From: Podocnemis expansa
Lineage: Eukaryota; Chordata; Testudines; Podocnemididae
DNA length: 64,000 nt
Assembly (NCBI GenBank): GCA_007922195.1
Contig: ML681990.1
Span: 37,267,838 to 37,331,837 of the forward strand
Reading direction: 5' to 3'
Part shown: one piece after another, positions 10,434 to 20,838 of the stretch
Layout of the letters: every line of letters starts with the position of its first letter
Position numbering within the stretch: the first letter of the stretch is position 1
Position numbers and translations under genes: made by a program
Notes under the pieces: generated by a model
Told to the model about the DNA's origin: nothing
Database searches by the model: none
What the model saw: only the letters and a program-made list of their open reading frames with translations

Positions 10434-10936
10434 GGCGAAACGGGGATCCCTCCAAACCTAGTGTCCTGGGGGGCAGACAGTACCATGTTTAAGGAATCCC
10501 TCTGTATGTGGAACACTGTGGAGAGCCAGACCTGAAAAGGCCTCATTCTCAGGTATGCCATCTGGATCACGGAGGTGGAGGCTGCCATGTGTCTGAGGAG
10601 CTGCAGTCACCAGTGGGCTGTGGTCACGCGGGACGTCTGCAGCTCCGTAATGATGGTGCAAATGGACTGAAATCTTGAGAGGGGTAGGAAGGCTGACTCC
10701 TTGCATGTGTCTAGGCACATCCCTATGAACTCTATGTTCTGAGACGGGTGGAGTTTTGACTTTTCTTGGTTTATGTGGAGGCCAATATAGTTGCAGAGCC
10801 TCACTATTGCTCTGATGTGGAGCTCTACCTGGGAACTCGATCTCCCGACTATTAAACAGTCATCTAGCTAGGCATAAATTCTTATGTCCCATCTGCACAG
10901 GTATGCCACGACTGGTGCCATGCACTTCATAAACAC
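10434..10936 (-). pseudogene. DIRS reverse transcriptase, C-terminal part (palm and thumb)
   Basis: On the minus strand just below the hAT insertion the RT resumes with VFMKCMAPVVAYL, then the catalytic loop where the residue before LDD is a TAG stop (near 10868), then IVRLCNYIGLHINQEKSKL and NIEFIGMCLDT, all standard DIRS RT landmarks. The stop inside the catalytic motif and later frame changes make it inactive. It continues without a break in homology into the RNase H domain. Confidence 0.8.
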
Positions 10937-12799
10937 CCTGGGGACACTGTTCCCTCTAAGGTGCACGGCTGCGCGGCCACGCACATAAGAAACCCCTCCC
11001 CACGCAGGGGTTTCCAGTCCCCGCGCACGGGGAGGGGCAGGACTGGCTGGGACAGCCCGACAGAGCTGCTGAGGCTCAGCCAGGAAACGGAGGAGTGGTG
11101 TATCACTTTAAGGCTGCTCCTCCTTGCCCTGCCCTGCTCCAGGCATTCCAGCTGCAGCGCTACACGTGGTTTCGGTTTGCTGCTTTAGCTCCTCACCCCT
11201 GGCTTCTTTCCAGGCTCCAGCTCAGGTCCTCTCCCCTTTCCCCGCACCTGATTTTGGGGAAGGTTTAATCTTATTTTTTTGGAGGGGTTGGGGCTTTTCT
11301 TCACCCTGATGGGGTCTCTGAAGTGCCCAGAGAGAAACCTGTGACTCCTTCTTTGCTTCCTGCTTTACTTAGTTTCTGGGGAGGTTTTCTCTAATGGCTG
11401 GGCTAAGCCAGATCTTTATTCCTGCTAATGAACTTTGGCTTTTGACAACAAATCTTTTGTTTAGAGGTCCAACAAAGTTCACTTTTGGTTGTGAGGAGCT
11501 TTGAATCTGTAAGATTTTCCTTTTCCCAGTGTGATTTTTTTTTTTTCAGTTTGTTTCTTCTTTCCAAGAAGAGATTAGTCCACTATAGATGTGTCCTTAA
11601 ATTTTAGTAAGATACACAGATATGCAAGTATTATCCATTCTAAAGTAGCTGCTGGGCTAGGCCTTATCCTATGCTTTAAATGAAGTCAGTGGGAAATTTG
11701 ATGGAGTAAGGATTGCAATATTTGTCCCTTTGTTAGTTTATCAAATCATAGGAAACAAGCAGCTTGCTTTTGCTTATATACTCTGTGGTTATTTTTATTT
11801 TGGTATATTTAGGAAAAAAATGATCATTGCATTCAAGAATAGGTGCTGTCCTCTTGGGTGGAGCATTTGATAGTCACAGACATCTACTTCTACTCCGCCC
11901 CCCCCCATTTGATGTGTATTTCACATAAAAGCAAACCAAATGTCAATGGTCATAAAATAGATATATATCCCTCTGTGGTTTATGGCAGACATAGTAGGAT
12001 ATGATGTTTCCAGACATTTGCATTTTAGGTAAAAGGTTATGTTTCAGGTAGGTCTGCACATAAAAACCAGCAGATCTCTTTTTTTCTCATTTCTCCTTTC
12101 CTGTGTGTATAAAATCTAAAGAGCTTGTCTGTGATTTTTTAAAAATACTGCACAGTGAGGCTCAAAACTGAGGCTAGACAGGGATTTCTGTACACTCTGC
12201 CTGTGCCCCCCAGTTGCTGGCTAGTAACAGTGTTAGAGCAAATGAGTGAGCACCTCCTATACCCCCCCAAACATCCCCCTGCACCACACCCCTAATTTCA
12301 AGTCATGGGGAGAATACTGCTGACAGAGATTACTTTTCCTTTAGAAGCCAACACCTCAAATTCTGTTAGGCTTCATGTAGTCAAGGGCCCATCCCTCTGT
12401 GTGTCTAACAATGAGTGAATTCTGTGAAGGAACTTAGTGTGTTAAAACTGATTTTAATCTTGTCCATAATTACTACATTAAATTTATTAGAGGTGTGCTT
12501 CCGTTTGCAACTCACAATGTAAAAACATCAGTCTGGATAGGAGTTCTGCAGTGTGATTCTCCTTGCACCTTGATATAAACATTAAATACTTAGTTTTGTG
12601 CCTCCTTAAAGTGGTTGGCTTTACGGTTACTTTAATGTGAAGAGGAAAAATACTTAAGCCATTCATTTGATATTCTTGAGCCTCTGTTCTTGCAATTAAT
12701 TTCACGCTGTAACTAGGGGCTAGACAGATTTCCCTGGAGTTGGGTGATCAATGGGGCAAGCATTTGGGGGGGAGCATTGGCTGGGTGGATAAAGGGGGC

Positions 12800-12893
12800 C
12801 CAGGTGGAGTCCCAGATGTGTATGTGTCCTCCAACATCCTCCTTTTTGTACTCCCCTGTCCTCCTTTCCATGCTTTGGTATCCGGTAACCCTA
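12800..12893. repeat. Right-end fragment of the short hAT family seen at 33707-34020
   Basis: The stretch with TGTGTCCTCCAACATCCTCC and CTTTGGTATCCGGTAACCCTA parallels 33940-34020 of the complete copy. Only the right part is present, inside the 2.93 kb hAT insertion. Confidence 0.55.
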
Positions 12894-13065
12894 GTCTGGC
12901 AAAGTGGTTGAGGATTGGATAAGGGGTGGGGGGGACAGGCCTTAACCATGGCCAAGGATCAACTGGCGGAGGGGGCAGGGTGGGAGAGCAGCTGAAGATG
13001 GGCAGGGGGGCAGGCCTGAAGCCCCACTGAGGATTAGCGGAGGGGGAAGTTGCTAGCTATCCAAG

Positions 13066-13165
13066 GGCTCCTTTTTACATTCATGTCCTTCCTCCCTCAG
13101 GCATTCCAAAAATAGGTGATTGTCCAGCCTCTTACTTCTGATAAGTAGCCTGGGGGGGCACAGTG
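13066..13165. repeat. Left-part fragment of the same short hAT family
   Basis: CTCCTTTTTACATTCATGTCC followed by CTCAGGCATTCCAAAAATA, GATTGTCCAGCC and TACTTCTGATAAG parallels 33760-33840. It lies downstream of the right-end fragment, so the order is permuted and these are two separate remnants. Confidence 0.45.
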
Positions 13166-13298
13166 CTGGAACCCACAATCCTGATGTTAAGAGTTTGCTG
13201 CACAGATGCACACATGGAATAAAGAGCAGTTTATGCGGGGGCGGGATCAAGGGGCAGTGGAGTACACAGTTATCCTTTATGCCTAGAAGTTTTTATAT

Positions 13299-13366
13299 AT
13301 GGAATGCCTGTAGCTCAGTTGGTAGAATAACAGATTTGTAATCATAGGGTCAAGCCCTGGGTTGGT
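13299..13366 (+). pseudogene. tRNA-like segment (SINE head or tRNA pseudogene)
   Basis: The sequence contains an A-box-like TAGCTCAGTTGG, a loop TTTGTAA compatible with anticodon TGT (Thr) and a B-box-like GGTCAAGCCC. The acceptor stem does not pair convincingly and no 3' terminator context is evident. It is read as a tRNA-derived SINE head or a tRNA pseudogene, not a functional gene. Confidence 0.55.
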
Positions 13367-13883
13367 TTTTTTACCTTTTGGCCTGTTGCTCCTTAGGGAA
13401 GGGTTAAACTGGGGAAAAAATATATAGCAAACACTAATAAAATGAAGGAATAAAGTATACTGTGATCAAGATTAGTAATAGTGACCAATTAAGTAAAACA
13501 AGTAAAGGGTCACATTTGAACTGGCTAGGAACAATTTAGGACCATTTTTTTAAAATTGTAAAATGGGCTGCTGTGCAAAATGAAAAATGAGAGGCAAGTT
13601 AATTGCTTTCATTTTAACTTTTTTATGTGTTTATTCATTTTGGAAAGCCGACAAAGGCAGACAAATAGGATTGAAGAACTGATGAGACAAAATGTTACAT
13701 AAGCATAGAATACATTCAAATTATTAATAAAAACAAATAACATTAATTTTTCATTGTTCTATATTTTTAAATAATTTCCATCATGTGAAGTTGCACAAAA
13801 ATTTTATTCAGAAAAAGTTTTGCACACGGGTTGAAAATTTTGCACACAAGCCGTCAAACCTTAGAGGGAACATTGCCTGGGGA

Positions 13884-14470
13884 CCAGGGAGAGCCTGAAG
13901 GGGAGGGAAGTGAACTGGAAGTAGTCTCTTGCCACCATGAATCTTAGGAACTGCCTGTGTCTGGGCAGTATGGCTATGTGGAATTAGGTGTCTTTTAGAT
14001 CGAGGGCTGTGAACCAATCCCCAGGAGATAGAGATGGGAAGATTGGGTTTCAGGACCAGAAAGTATCAGGAGTAAAATCCTTTTCCCTGCTCCCACTTGG
14101 GAATCCTTTCTATGGCTCCGAGGGAGACCAGTTTCTGGCATTTGATCTCGAGCAGGTAGAGCAGTTCCTGGTTTCCAAGAGTTGGATGAGGGGGCAGTTT
14201 TCTGTCCTGAGAAAACAAATATGATATCCCTCTGCGACCGTCTCGAGGACCCACTGGTTGGATGTGATGTTGACCCAGTGGTGTGTGAAGCGATGTAAGT
14301 GGTTGGGGACCGATCGGGTCGTGGGTTTGCTGCCCATTCTGTAATCATCAAAAGTGCTCTTTCCTTCCCGAGAAGTGTTTGGAGGCCTGCCCATGCCTCC
14401 CAGATTGTGGGGCATGGGACTTCTCACTCGTGCTTGAACGGACTTTGTCCTTGTCCATATCCCCAAGATG
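13884..14470 (-). pseudogene. DIRS reverse transcriptase, N-terminal part (fingers)
   Basis: On the minus strand above the hAT insertion, short open frames in alternating registers give DIRS RT fingers landmarks: HHWVNITSNQWVLETVAEGY, LVSLGAIERIPK, and, shifted, WGLVHSPRSK-type residues. The region ends at the hAT duplication, and the RT resumes at 10936. Frame changes every 100-200 bases show advanced decay. Confidence 0.75.
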
Positions 14471-14599
14471 GCACTAGCAAAATTGGAGGGACCTCAGGAC
14501 TGGACTCTGCAGCTGAATCTGTTGTTTCAGCTGCTGAAGTTGTTGTAGGAGTTGATGGGGTTTTAGAGAGCGTCTGTTAGGTTGTGAGGTGTATATGTC

Positions 14600-16509
14600 C
14601 AGCAACTGGAGCGTGGCTCTCGAGTCCTTCATGCCATGGATTTCGTGTCCATGGACTCAAAGAGGTCAGGGCCTTCAAACGGCAGGTCCTGAATGGTAAG
14701 TTGCAGCTGTGGTGGCAGACCCGAGCCCTGGAGCCAGGTCAAGCGGCGCATTACCACAGCTGATGCCATCATGCGAGCGGCCGTGTCTACAGTGTCCCAG
14801 ATAGCCATCAGAGCATCCCTGGATACCATTTCCCCTTCCTCGAGCATTGTGTCAAAGTCCCTAAGGCGATCCTTGGGATAATGTCATGAAGGCCTTGCAT
14901 GGCACTCCAGAGGTTAAAGATATATCTTGTCATGAGGGCCGAGTGGTTAGCTATGTGCAGCTGCAGGGCTACTGTAGAATAGACCTTCCTGCCCAACAGG
15001 TTGAGCTTCCTTGCCTCCTTATTTTTAGGGGGGAACCCAGTTGGCCCGATCTTTCTGATTCATGGCATTGACAACCATTGACTCCGGGATAGGGAGCTGG
15101 AAGAGGAAGGAGAATTTGTCCTGAGGGACGTGGTACTTCTGGTCCACTACCCTTGATACTGGCAGAATCGAGGATGGGGTTTGCCAACGGGTCTTAACAA
15201 TGCTGTATACCCCCTCATGGAGGGGGACAGACACCTTGCTGGGTGGGGCCCTATGTCCGACATCAAAGAGGGGGTTGGTTTCCTCTTGGACAACCCCTGG
15301 CTCCAGCTTCAGGTTTGCTGCTATGCGGTGGAGCAAATCCTGCTGGACATGAGAGTCCTTGTTGAAGTCAATTGGTCTCTTGAAGGTGTGCTCATCTGGT
15401 GAAGAGGAAGAGTGAACCTGTGATCTACTACAATAAGTGGAGTCTGGGTCAGGCTCATCGTCTGAGAAATCCAAATCTAGAGTCTGCAAAGGAGAGTGGA
15501 TAGAATGGTGCCGTGAAATTGAGGTATCATCAGCCGCCATGTCCAGCCAATCATGTGACCAGTTGTTAAAAGATGCTCTGGCCTCAACACGGCACGGAGG
15601 AGAGTGACCCCGACCAGGTTGTGGAGTCTGTACGGTACCGGAGAGGGAAGCCTCCATTGCCCCAGACATTGCTGACGATCCCTTCTTGCATCATGGTTTG
15701 GGTGAGGGGGAACACTTGCGGTGCCATTTCCCCAAATGTTCGCCAACCCCGATACCTTCTTGGGTGAGGGAGAAGAGCAAACAGAGGTTGGGGATGAAGC
15801 TGACGCCGAGCCGGATGATCGGGCCCCCAAACTCTGGGAGCCTGGTACTGACGCGTCCCGGGAGGAGCATGGAGAGGAGGCAGCGGAGCAGTTCTCAGTG
15901 CTGGACTGTGGTACTGGTGGCGGGCTGGGCGGTACCAGGTTGGTAGGTGGTACCAGTTCCTGTGCAGACTGGGTTTCTGGTACCGGGTTCGGCCTTGACT
16001 TGGGTTTCTTCCATGGTACTGGAGCCAGGTCCCGAGACAATGCCCACACCTTTGTGGGGGCCCGCTGTTGACGGTCCCGCTTTCGAGTCATCGGTGGGTT
16101 GGTTCGGTGACCGAGGTGTTCAGGGCCCTGGCAGTACCAACAAGGGCGTTGACTGAGACTTGGAGCTCAGCACCAAAGGGCAGTGCTGGTGCTCTGGTGC
16201 CCAGACCAATCGATGAGCCGGTGGAGCACTCACAGCTCGGGCAGCATCAGAGGCGTGCGCACTGCTCCCAGTAAGAGAAAGGAGGCACAGCTCTCTAGCT
16301 TTGCGAGTCCTCCGTTTGAAGGACTGGCAGAAGAGGCAGCTCTCGGCAAGGTGCAACTCACCTAGGCATGTAAGACATTTATTGTGTGGATCGTCAAGAG
16401 AGAAGGCTTTGCAGCATCCCAAGCATGGTTTAAAACCAGGCATCTTAAATTTCGCGTGGTAGAAGACAGGTACTTGCTTCCACAAGTTTCTTGGCTGATC
16501 TGAAACCAT
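14600..16509 (-). pseudogene. DIRS gag-like protein
   Basis: The N-terminal frame (16509-16120) begins MVSDQPRN and contains a cysteine-rich motif (CLGCCKAF, then HNKCLTCLGELHLAESCLFC), typical of DIRS gag. A low-complexity Pro/Ser middle follows (16091-15477, another frame). The conserved C-terminal part lies in the frame 15669-15025 (SPDEHTFKRPIDF, LFDVGHRAP, VPLHEGVYSIVKTRWQTP, VDQKYHVPQDKFSFLF), then 14847-14629. Gag packages the element RNA; the Cys cluster probably binds nucleic acid. At least three frame changes break it. It sits directly inside the right terminal repeat, as first gene of the element. Confidence 0.8.
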
Positions 16510-16532
16510 TGCTGAGGGTGGAAAAAGGAAAT

Positions 16533-16701
16533 GGGAGGGTCAGGGTCATGGTCATCTACATAGCCCCGGTCGCAGCAGAGAGGAGGCGTTGGCCACATGC
16601 CCTGACCTGACAGGCTGAGGCTGAAGACTTTCCTAGCTACTGTGAGCTGCGGCATGTAGACACCTATAAGTGAATGATGTGAACAGCGCTCAAAGGAGAA
16701 C
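16533..16701. repeat. DIRS right inverted terminal repeat
   Basis: Inverted relative to 8198-8397. It should carry the promoter side of the minus-strand element, because the gag frame begins just below it at 16509. The outer edge ends AGCGCTCAAAGGAGAAC. Confidence 0.85.
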
Positions 16702-17033
16702 TCTCTGGAAACCCTCCAGTGTTCTTGGATACAGGAACTGCTCTGTTCTGCTCTCCTCTCATCATCCTTGTAGCTTGTCACTCTAAAACCTCAGCCAGGA
16801 TCCAGGATTGTCACTTATCTCAAACAGTGCCTTGGGAGCACACAATGTTGACAGATGGCACTGCATCAAATAATGTTCCCCCCAAGGAGCAGTACTTTGA
16901 CAGGCTACATGGAGAAATCAGGGCATTGGCTCTACTTCCCCTCTGCAATGGCCCTGATCAGTTCTTGACCATGATGGATAGGGGACCTGAGTGCAGGTGG
17001 AGCACTGTCTACTGTCTGAGGTGACTGATAGTC
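16702..17033. other. Unassigned spacer between DIRS and CR1
   Basis: No terminal repeats, motif-bearing frame or tandem structure was recognised in these 332 bases. Confidence 0.45.
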
Positions 17034-17825
17034 AGAATAGAATCATAGAATCATAGGGTTGGAAGGGACCCCTCGAGGTCATCTAGTCCAACCCCCTGCC
17101 AAAAAAAGCAGGACCACTCCCATTAGATCATCCCAGTCAGGGTTTTGTCCAGCTGGGCCTTGAACACCTCCAGAGATGGAGATTCCACCACCTCCCTAGG
17201 CAGCTTATTCCAATGCCTCACCACTCGCCTAGTAAGGAAGTTTCTCCTAATATCCAGCCTGGACTGCCCCAGCTGTAACTTGAAACCATTGCTTCTTGTT
17301 CTGCCCTCTGTTACTACTGAGAACAGTCGAGCTCCATCCTCCTTGGAGCAACCCTTCAAATAGTTGAAGGTTGCTATCAAATCCCCCCTCAATCTTCTCT
17401 TCTGTAGGCTAAATAAGCCTAGTTCCTTCAGTCTTTCTTCATAGGGCTTGTGCTCCAGCCCTTTGATCATTTTTGTTGCCCTCCTCTGGACTCTCTCTAA
17501 TTTGTCCATGTCCTTTTTGTAGTGGGGAGCCCAAAACTGGACACAGTATTCCAGATGTGGCCTCACTAGTGCAGAATAGAGGGGAATGATCACATCCCTC
17601 GATCTGCTGGCAACACTTCTTCTGATGCAGCCCAGTATGCCATTGGCCTTTCTGGCAGCAAGTGCACACTGCTGACTCATATCCAGCTTCCCATCCACCA
17701 TGACTCCCAGGTCCTTTTCTTCAGTGCTGCTATTTAGCTGATCACTCCCCAGCCTGTAGCAGTACATGGGGTTTTTTCGTCCCAAGTGCAGGATTTTGCA
17801 CTTGTCCTTGTTGAACCTCAAAATA
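17034..17825 (-). mobile_element. CR1 LINE, 5'-truncated copy
   Basis: The minus-strand 3' end consists of the ATTCTATGATTCTATG-type tail that terminates CR1 elements, preceded by the conserved 3' region and a long RT C-terminal frame. The copy is cut at its 5' end near 17825, as is usual for CR1 after target-primed reverse transcription. It is relatively well preserved compared with the copy at 49018-50385. Confidence 0.92.
17123..17821 (-). CDS. CR1 ORF2 reverse transcriptase, C-terminal 232 residues
   Basis: The open frame has no internal stop. It starts at an internal Met ([14 protein letters not shown]), then [88 protein letters not shown] and the C-terminus [19 protein letters not shown], the canonical order for the CR1 RT thumb and C-terminal region. 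The catalytic FADD part lies upstream and is lost by 5' truncation, so the product cannot be an active RT. No promoter is associated. The uninterrupted frame indicates a fairly recent insertion. Confidence 0.9.
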   Translation of the reverse strand: MRFNKDKCKILHLGRKNPMYCYRLGSDQLNSSTEEKDLGVMVDGKLDMSQQCALAARKANGILGCIRRSVASRSRDVIIPLYSALVRPHLEYCVQFWAPHYKKDMDKLERVQRRATKMIKGLEHKPYEERLKELGLFSLQKRRLRGDLIATFNYLKGCSKEDGARLFSVVTEGRTRSNGFKLQLGQSRLDIRRNFLTRRVVRHWNKLPREVVESPSLEVFKAQLDKTLTGMI

Positions 17826-18540
17826 GGCTATAGAACTCTCAGTTTTCTGTCCTCCTGTAGTGGGGATGGGAGAGGGCCTCAGGACTTTGGCTTCAGCCAA
17901 TGAGTGTGTGGGATTGACATCGGGGGCTCTAGTCCTAGAGGGCTCAGGGCTTCAGCTATGGAGGGGGAAGCTTGAACCTGCAGCCATTGACAGAGGGGTT
18001 TGGGGCTCTGAATTTTCAACTATCAGATGGGGGCGAAATTTCTGCCCTGCAACATCACGGGTGCTATTTAGAGAGGGTAGGAGGAGGTGACGCAGAAGAA
18101 CCACCCCAGTTTTCATAATAATATCTGGGAGTGACACTGTTTGTATCTCTTCCTCCCCCTCACCCACTGACCAGGAGCAATGACATTGCTTGCTCCTCTT
18201 TCCCATTTCCTCACTGGCCTACTCTTTACTCAGTCAATAAGAATGCAGAGGTGTATGTGGCGGAGCTAATAGCAAGCCTGGGGGGACTCTGCAGTACCTT
18301 TTTCATTCCTGAAATGAATGCATAGCTGGCGGGAAGATGGAAGCTATCAAGCTCATGGTTCAATCCAAAGATGGTGCAGATTTCATCATGACCTGCCCCT
18401 TACCATCAAATGTTGATATGTTAAAAATGCAAGCAATCAGATACATACAAGTAATTTGAAAGTTCATATAGATCAGGTTTCCTGTAGAATTGTGGAGTTT
18501 GCAGGCTTGTATAGTCCCTCCAGCGGACATTCAGTACTTG
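17826..18540. other. Unassigned DNA between CR1 and the Gypsy element
   Basis: No recognisable gene or repeat boundary. The last bases, GATGG at 18541-18545, are the left target duplication of the Gypsy element. Confidence 0.45.
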
Positions 18541-18545
18541 GATGG

Positions 18546-19146
18546 TGTAGGCCTGCAGCACTGGTGGCCGGTCGGGAGGGCGCCTCCTACTGGCGGTGAA
18601 GGGGAGTTAGCCGGTGTGGCGCCCCTCCCAGCAGCCGACAGAATGTCTCGGGCACGACCCCTTGGGTGGGTCGGGCCAATTTCCAGCCAAAGACCCAGCC
18701 CCCAGGCGGGGCGGGCAAGCACAAAGTCTGGAGCCCCAGCCCCCAGGCGGGGTGGGCAAGCACAAAGTCTGGAGCCCCGGCCCCCAGGCGGGGCGGGCAA
18801 GCACAAAGTCTGGAGCCCCGGCCCCCAGGCAGGGCGGGCAAGCACAAAGTCTGGTGGTCAGGGACAAGTTAACGCTTCCTTTGCCAGGAAACGGGGGGGG
18901 GAGTTGAGGAGGGAGACACAGGCCCACCCGCTCCACTGCGTCTCAGCCCAGGTCCCTATACAGGGGCAGGGTGGCCTACCATGGGGTCAGCGGGGCAGCC
19001 TCCGAAACACGCTGCCCCGGGAACACGGCCCACCATCCTGCCCTCCCTGGGCTACTTCTTCCAACCCCTGTCCTGTCCACCCACCCTGGGTACCTATCTC
19101 CACAGGGGGTAGCCGTCTTCAGGGTCTCCCTCATAGCAGGCCTGTG
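18546..19146 (-). repeat. Gypsy 3' LTR, with four 41-bp internal repeats
   Basis: Homologous along its length to 22420-23289. It contains four tandem 41-bp units (about 18700-18862), each with GGGCAAGCACAAAGTCTGG. The long plus-strand frame 18490-19533 crosses it and is compositional, not a gene. Confidence 0.82.
18700..18862. repeat. 41-bp minisatellite in the 3' LTR, 4 units
   Basis: The ACAAAG core recurs at 18721, 18762, 18803 and 18844, exactly 41 bases apart. Units differ at one to three positions. Confidence 0.93.
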
Positions 19147-19641
19147 GGACCCCGGCGAACCCCTCAGTATCCATGGGCAGCAGGTCTGGATACTCCGTCG
19201 GTTCCTCTGCAAGGGGCAGCTCCTCCAGGTCCTGGGGCCAATACGGGGCTGGCATCTCCTCCTCAGCTGAGAGTAGCTCCTCCAGGTCGCAGGGGCCTGG
19301 GGCAGTCGGCAGCTTCTCTTCTATGGAGGGCAGCTCCTCTAGGTCGCAGGCCTGGAAAGGAGTCAGGCCTACCACTTCCCTGCGTCCCTGGGTCGCCCCC
19401 GAGTGGGGAGGCTGCGACAGGGCCCGATGGCCCTTTAAGTGCCCACCCCAGTCGGCTGTCTCTGAGCCCCCTTCCGAGTCGCCTGGTCCGGGGAGCCTGG
19501 GTGGGCCGTAGCGCCGGGTGCCCCCGGAGCTGAGGCCTGGCTGGTGGGCCTGGTCCTGGCCTAGCCTGGCTTTCTCCCTCCGTGCCGGCACATCCTTCCC
19601 CATCTGGAGCCCAGGCGCAACTGAGCTCCCAGCCTGAGTTC
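19147..19641 (-). other. Gypsy internal tail with acidic DLEEL repeats
   Basis: Between the cut integrase and the 3' LTR, the open minus-strand frame 19669-19094 encodes three imperfect repeats around CDLEELPSIEE, CDLEELLSAEE and QDLEELPLAEE, followed by an acidic tail ending MDTEGFAGVPQ that runs into the LTR. No RT motif is present. It could be the remnant of an accessory or C-terminal region of the parent element, or a chance frame in GC-rich DNA; the repeat structure slightly favours real coding origin. Confidence 0.45.
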
Positions 19642-19950
19642 TTATACCACCCCTTCCTGCTTTGGCCACGCCCTTCCGCTTCTGGGGCTGAGTCCTTGCT
19701 GTTCCCTGGCCTGGCTCTCCTGGGCTGTCCTCATGCTCTCCTGGGCTAACGTGCCCACTAGGCGCAATCGCTCTTGCAGGTCTTGCACGTACTGTAATAG
19801 CCCTTCAGACGGGGAAGGTGTGTGCTCCCAGTTTTCCTTCATCAGGTCCAGAACCCCACGTGGCTGTTGGCCATACAATAATTCAAATGAGGAGAATGGG
19901 GTCAAGGTCTGGGGTACCTCCCTGATAGCCATGAGCAAGGGTGGAATTAA
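19642..19950 (-). pseudogene. Gypsy integrase C-terminal fragment
   Basis: In the same frame as the integrase core, after one TAG at 19951-19953. It contains LLMAIREVPQ, PFSSFELLYGQQPRGVLDL and a coiled QDLQERLRLVGTLAQES stretch, which follow the catalytic core in vertebrate Gypsy integrases. Homology ends at about 19690 (AREQQGLSPRSG). The expected C-terminal DNA-binding part and the whole RT-RNase H are missing from there on. Confidence 0.78.
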
Positions 19951-20838
19951 CTAGTCCCATTTCCGGAGTTCCTCTGGGGAAAACTTCCGTAGCATGCTCT
20001 TTAAAGTCCAATTGAACCTTTCCACCAATCCATCCGTCTGGCGATGGAAGACAGATGTTTGGATCCTTCGGATGCCCAGGATGGTGCAGACTTCTTTAAA
20101 TAGCTGGGAGGTGAAGTTTGGCCCCTGATCAGTGAGTAGTTCTCGAGGTAGTCCTACTCTAGCAAATACCTTCACTAGTTCAGCAGCTACAGTTTGGGCG
20201 GCCATGCTCTTGAGCAGTATTGCCTCAGGGAAGTGGGTGGCATAGTCCACCAGCACTAAAATAAAGTGATACCCTCCTGTGCTCCGCTCCAAAGGCCCAA
20301 TCAAGTCTGCTGCTACCCTTTCAAAAGGGGTTTCTACCATGGGGAGCGGCACCAGGGGGGCTTTAGGAGTCCCAGCGGCTGCGGCTTTCTGACACTCTGG
20401 GCAGGAGGCACAGTAATCTCGGGCCTCCGGATGTACTCCCGGCCAATAAAATCGGGTGAGGATTTGGGCCAGTGTCTTGTCGGTGCCCAGGTGACCAGCT
20501 GCAGAAATATCATGGGCCAGATGTAGCACTGACTTATGGTGCAGACGGGGTACTACCAATTGCACCTGCAGCTCTCCCATTTGGGTGTCCTTCTCCACCT
20601 GATACGATCGGTCCCGTCGCAGCTCAAACCGCGGCCACTGAGTTGCTCGTTGGGGGTCAGTCACACCGCCATTTATCACCACTAGCTGGTCATAGGCATT
20701 GCGGAGAGTGGGGTCCTCCTGCTGGTCTCGGCAGAAGTCCGCTGCCCGGTCTCTCCAATCCGGGGAGGTTTCTACTTGGGCCAGCGCCTCCTCGTTTTGG
20801 GTCTCTTGGCCTGGGGGTGGCCCTCCTTCCTGCTCCAT
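19951..20838 (-). pseudogene. Gypsy integrase, zinc-binding domain and catalytic core intact in one frame
   Basis: Integrase inserts the reverse-transcribed element into chromosomal DNA. The 295-codon frame carries the HHCC zinc domain (His109, His116, Cys146, Cys149; HDISAAGHLG and CASCPEC) and the DDE catalytic triad Asp178 (AADLIGPL), Asp237 (LTDQGPNF) and Glu273 (GLVERFN), with 35 residues between the second Asp and Glu, the retroviral spacing. Upstream it is continuous in frame with protease across a stop at 20839-20841, and downstream with the C-terminal fragment across 19951-19953. All key residues survive, but the protein is truncated at both ends by stops. Confidence 0.9.

Larger units (their letters stand above)
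10945..13875. mobile_element. 2.93 kb hAT-type insertion splitting the DIRS reverse transcriptase
   Basis: The insertion is bounded by a perfect 8-bp duplication CCTGGGGA (10937-10944 and 13876-13883). Its ends are inverted: CACTGTTCCCTCTAAGGT on the left, and CAATGTTCCCTCTAAGGT as the reverse complement of the right. An 8-bp duplication and CA-starting short inverted termini are diagnostic of the hAT superfamily. No transposase frame is visible; open frames inside are short and motif-free, so it is non-autonomous or a heavily decayed autonomous copy. It contains a tRNA-like segment and fragments of another short hAT family. The DIRS RT reads on collinearly on both sides, confirming the boundaries. 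Confidence 0.88.
8198..16701 (-). mobile_element. DIRS-type tyrosine-recombinase retrotransposon, complete outline, carrying a nested hAT element
   Basis: The minus-strand gene order is gag (about 16.5-14.6 kb), RT (14.5-10.4 kb, interrupted), RNase H (10.4-9.8 kb) and tyrosine recombinase (9.8-8.5 kb), as in DIRS1-like elements. The ends are inverted terminal repeats, and the internal complementary region lies just downstream of the recombinase. Removing the hAT insertion leaves about 5.57 kb, in the usual range. DIRS elements are copied from RNA into circular DNA and integrated by their recombinase instead of a DDE integrase. No target duplication is visible, as expected for that mechanism. 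Gag, RT and RNase H carry stops or shifts, so the copy is dead. Confidence 0.88.

Noticed and set aside
13299..13366. Functional tRNA gene
   Set aside because: The acceptor and T arms do not pair well, and it sits inside a transposon.
18490..19533. 347-codon plus-strand open frame
   Set aside because: It is antisense to the Gypsy genes, runs through the 3' LTR minisatellite and has periodic Pro/Gly-rich content; no domain is visible.
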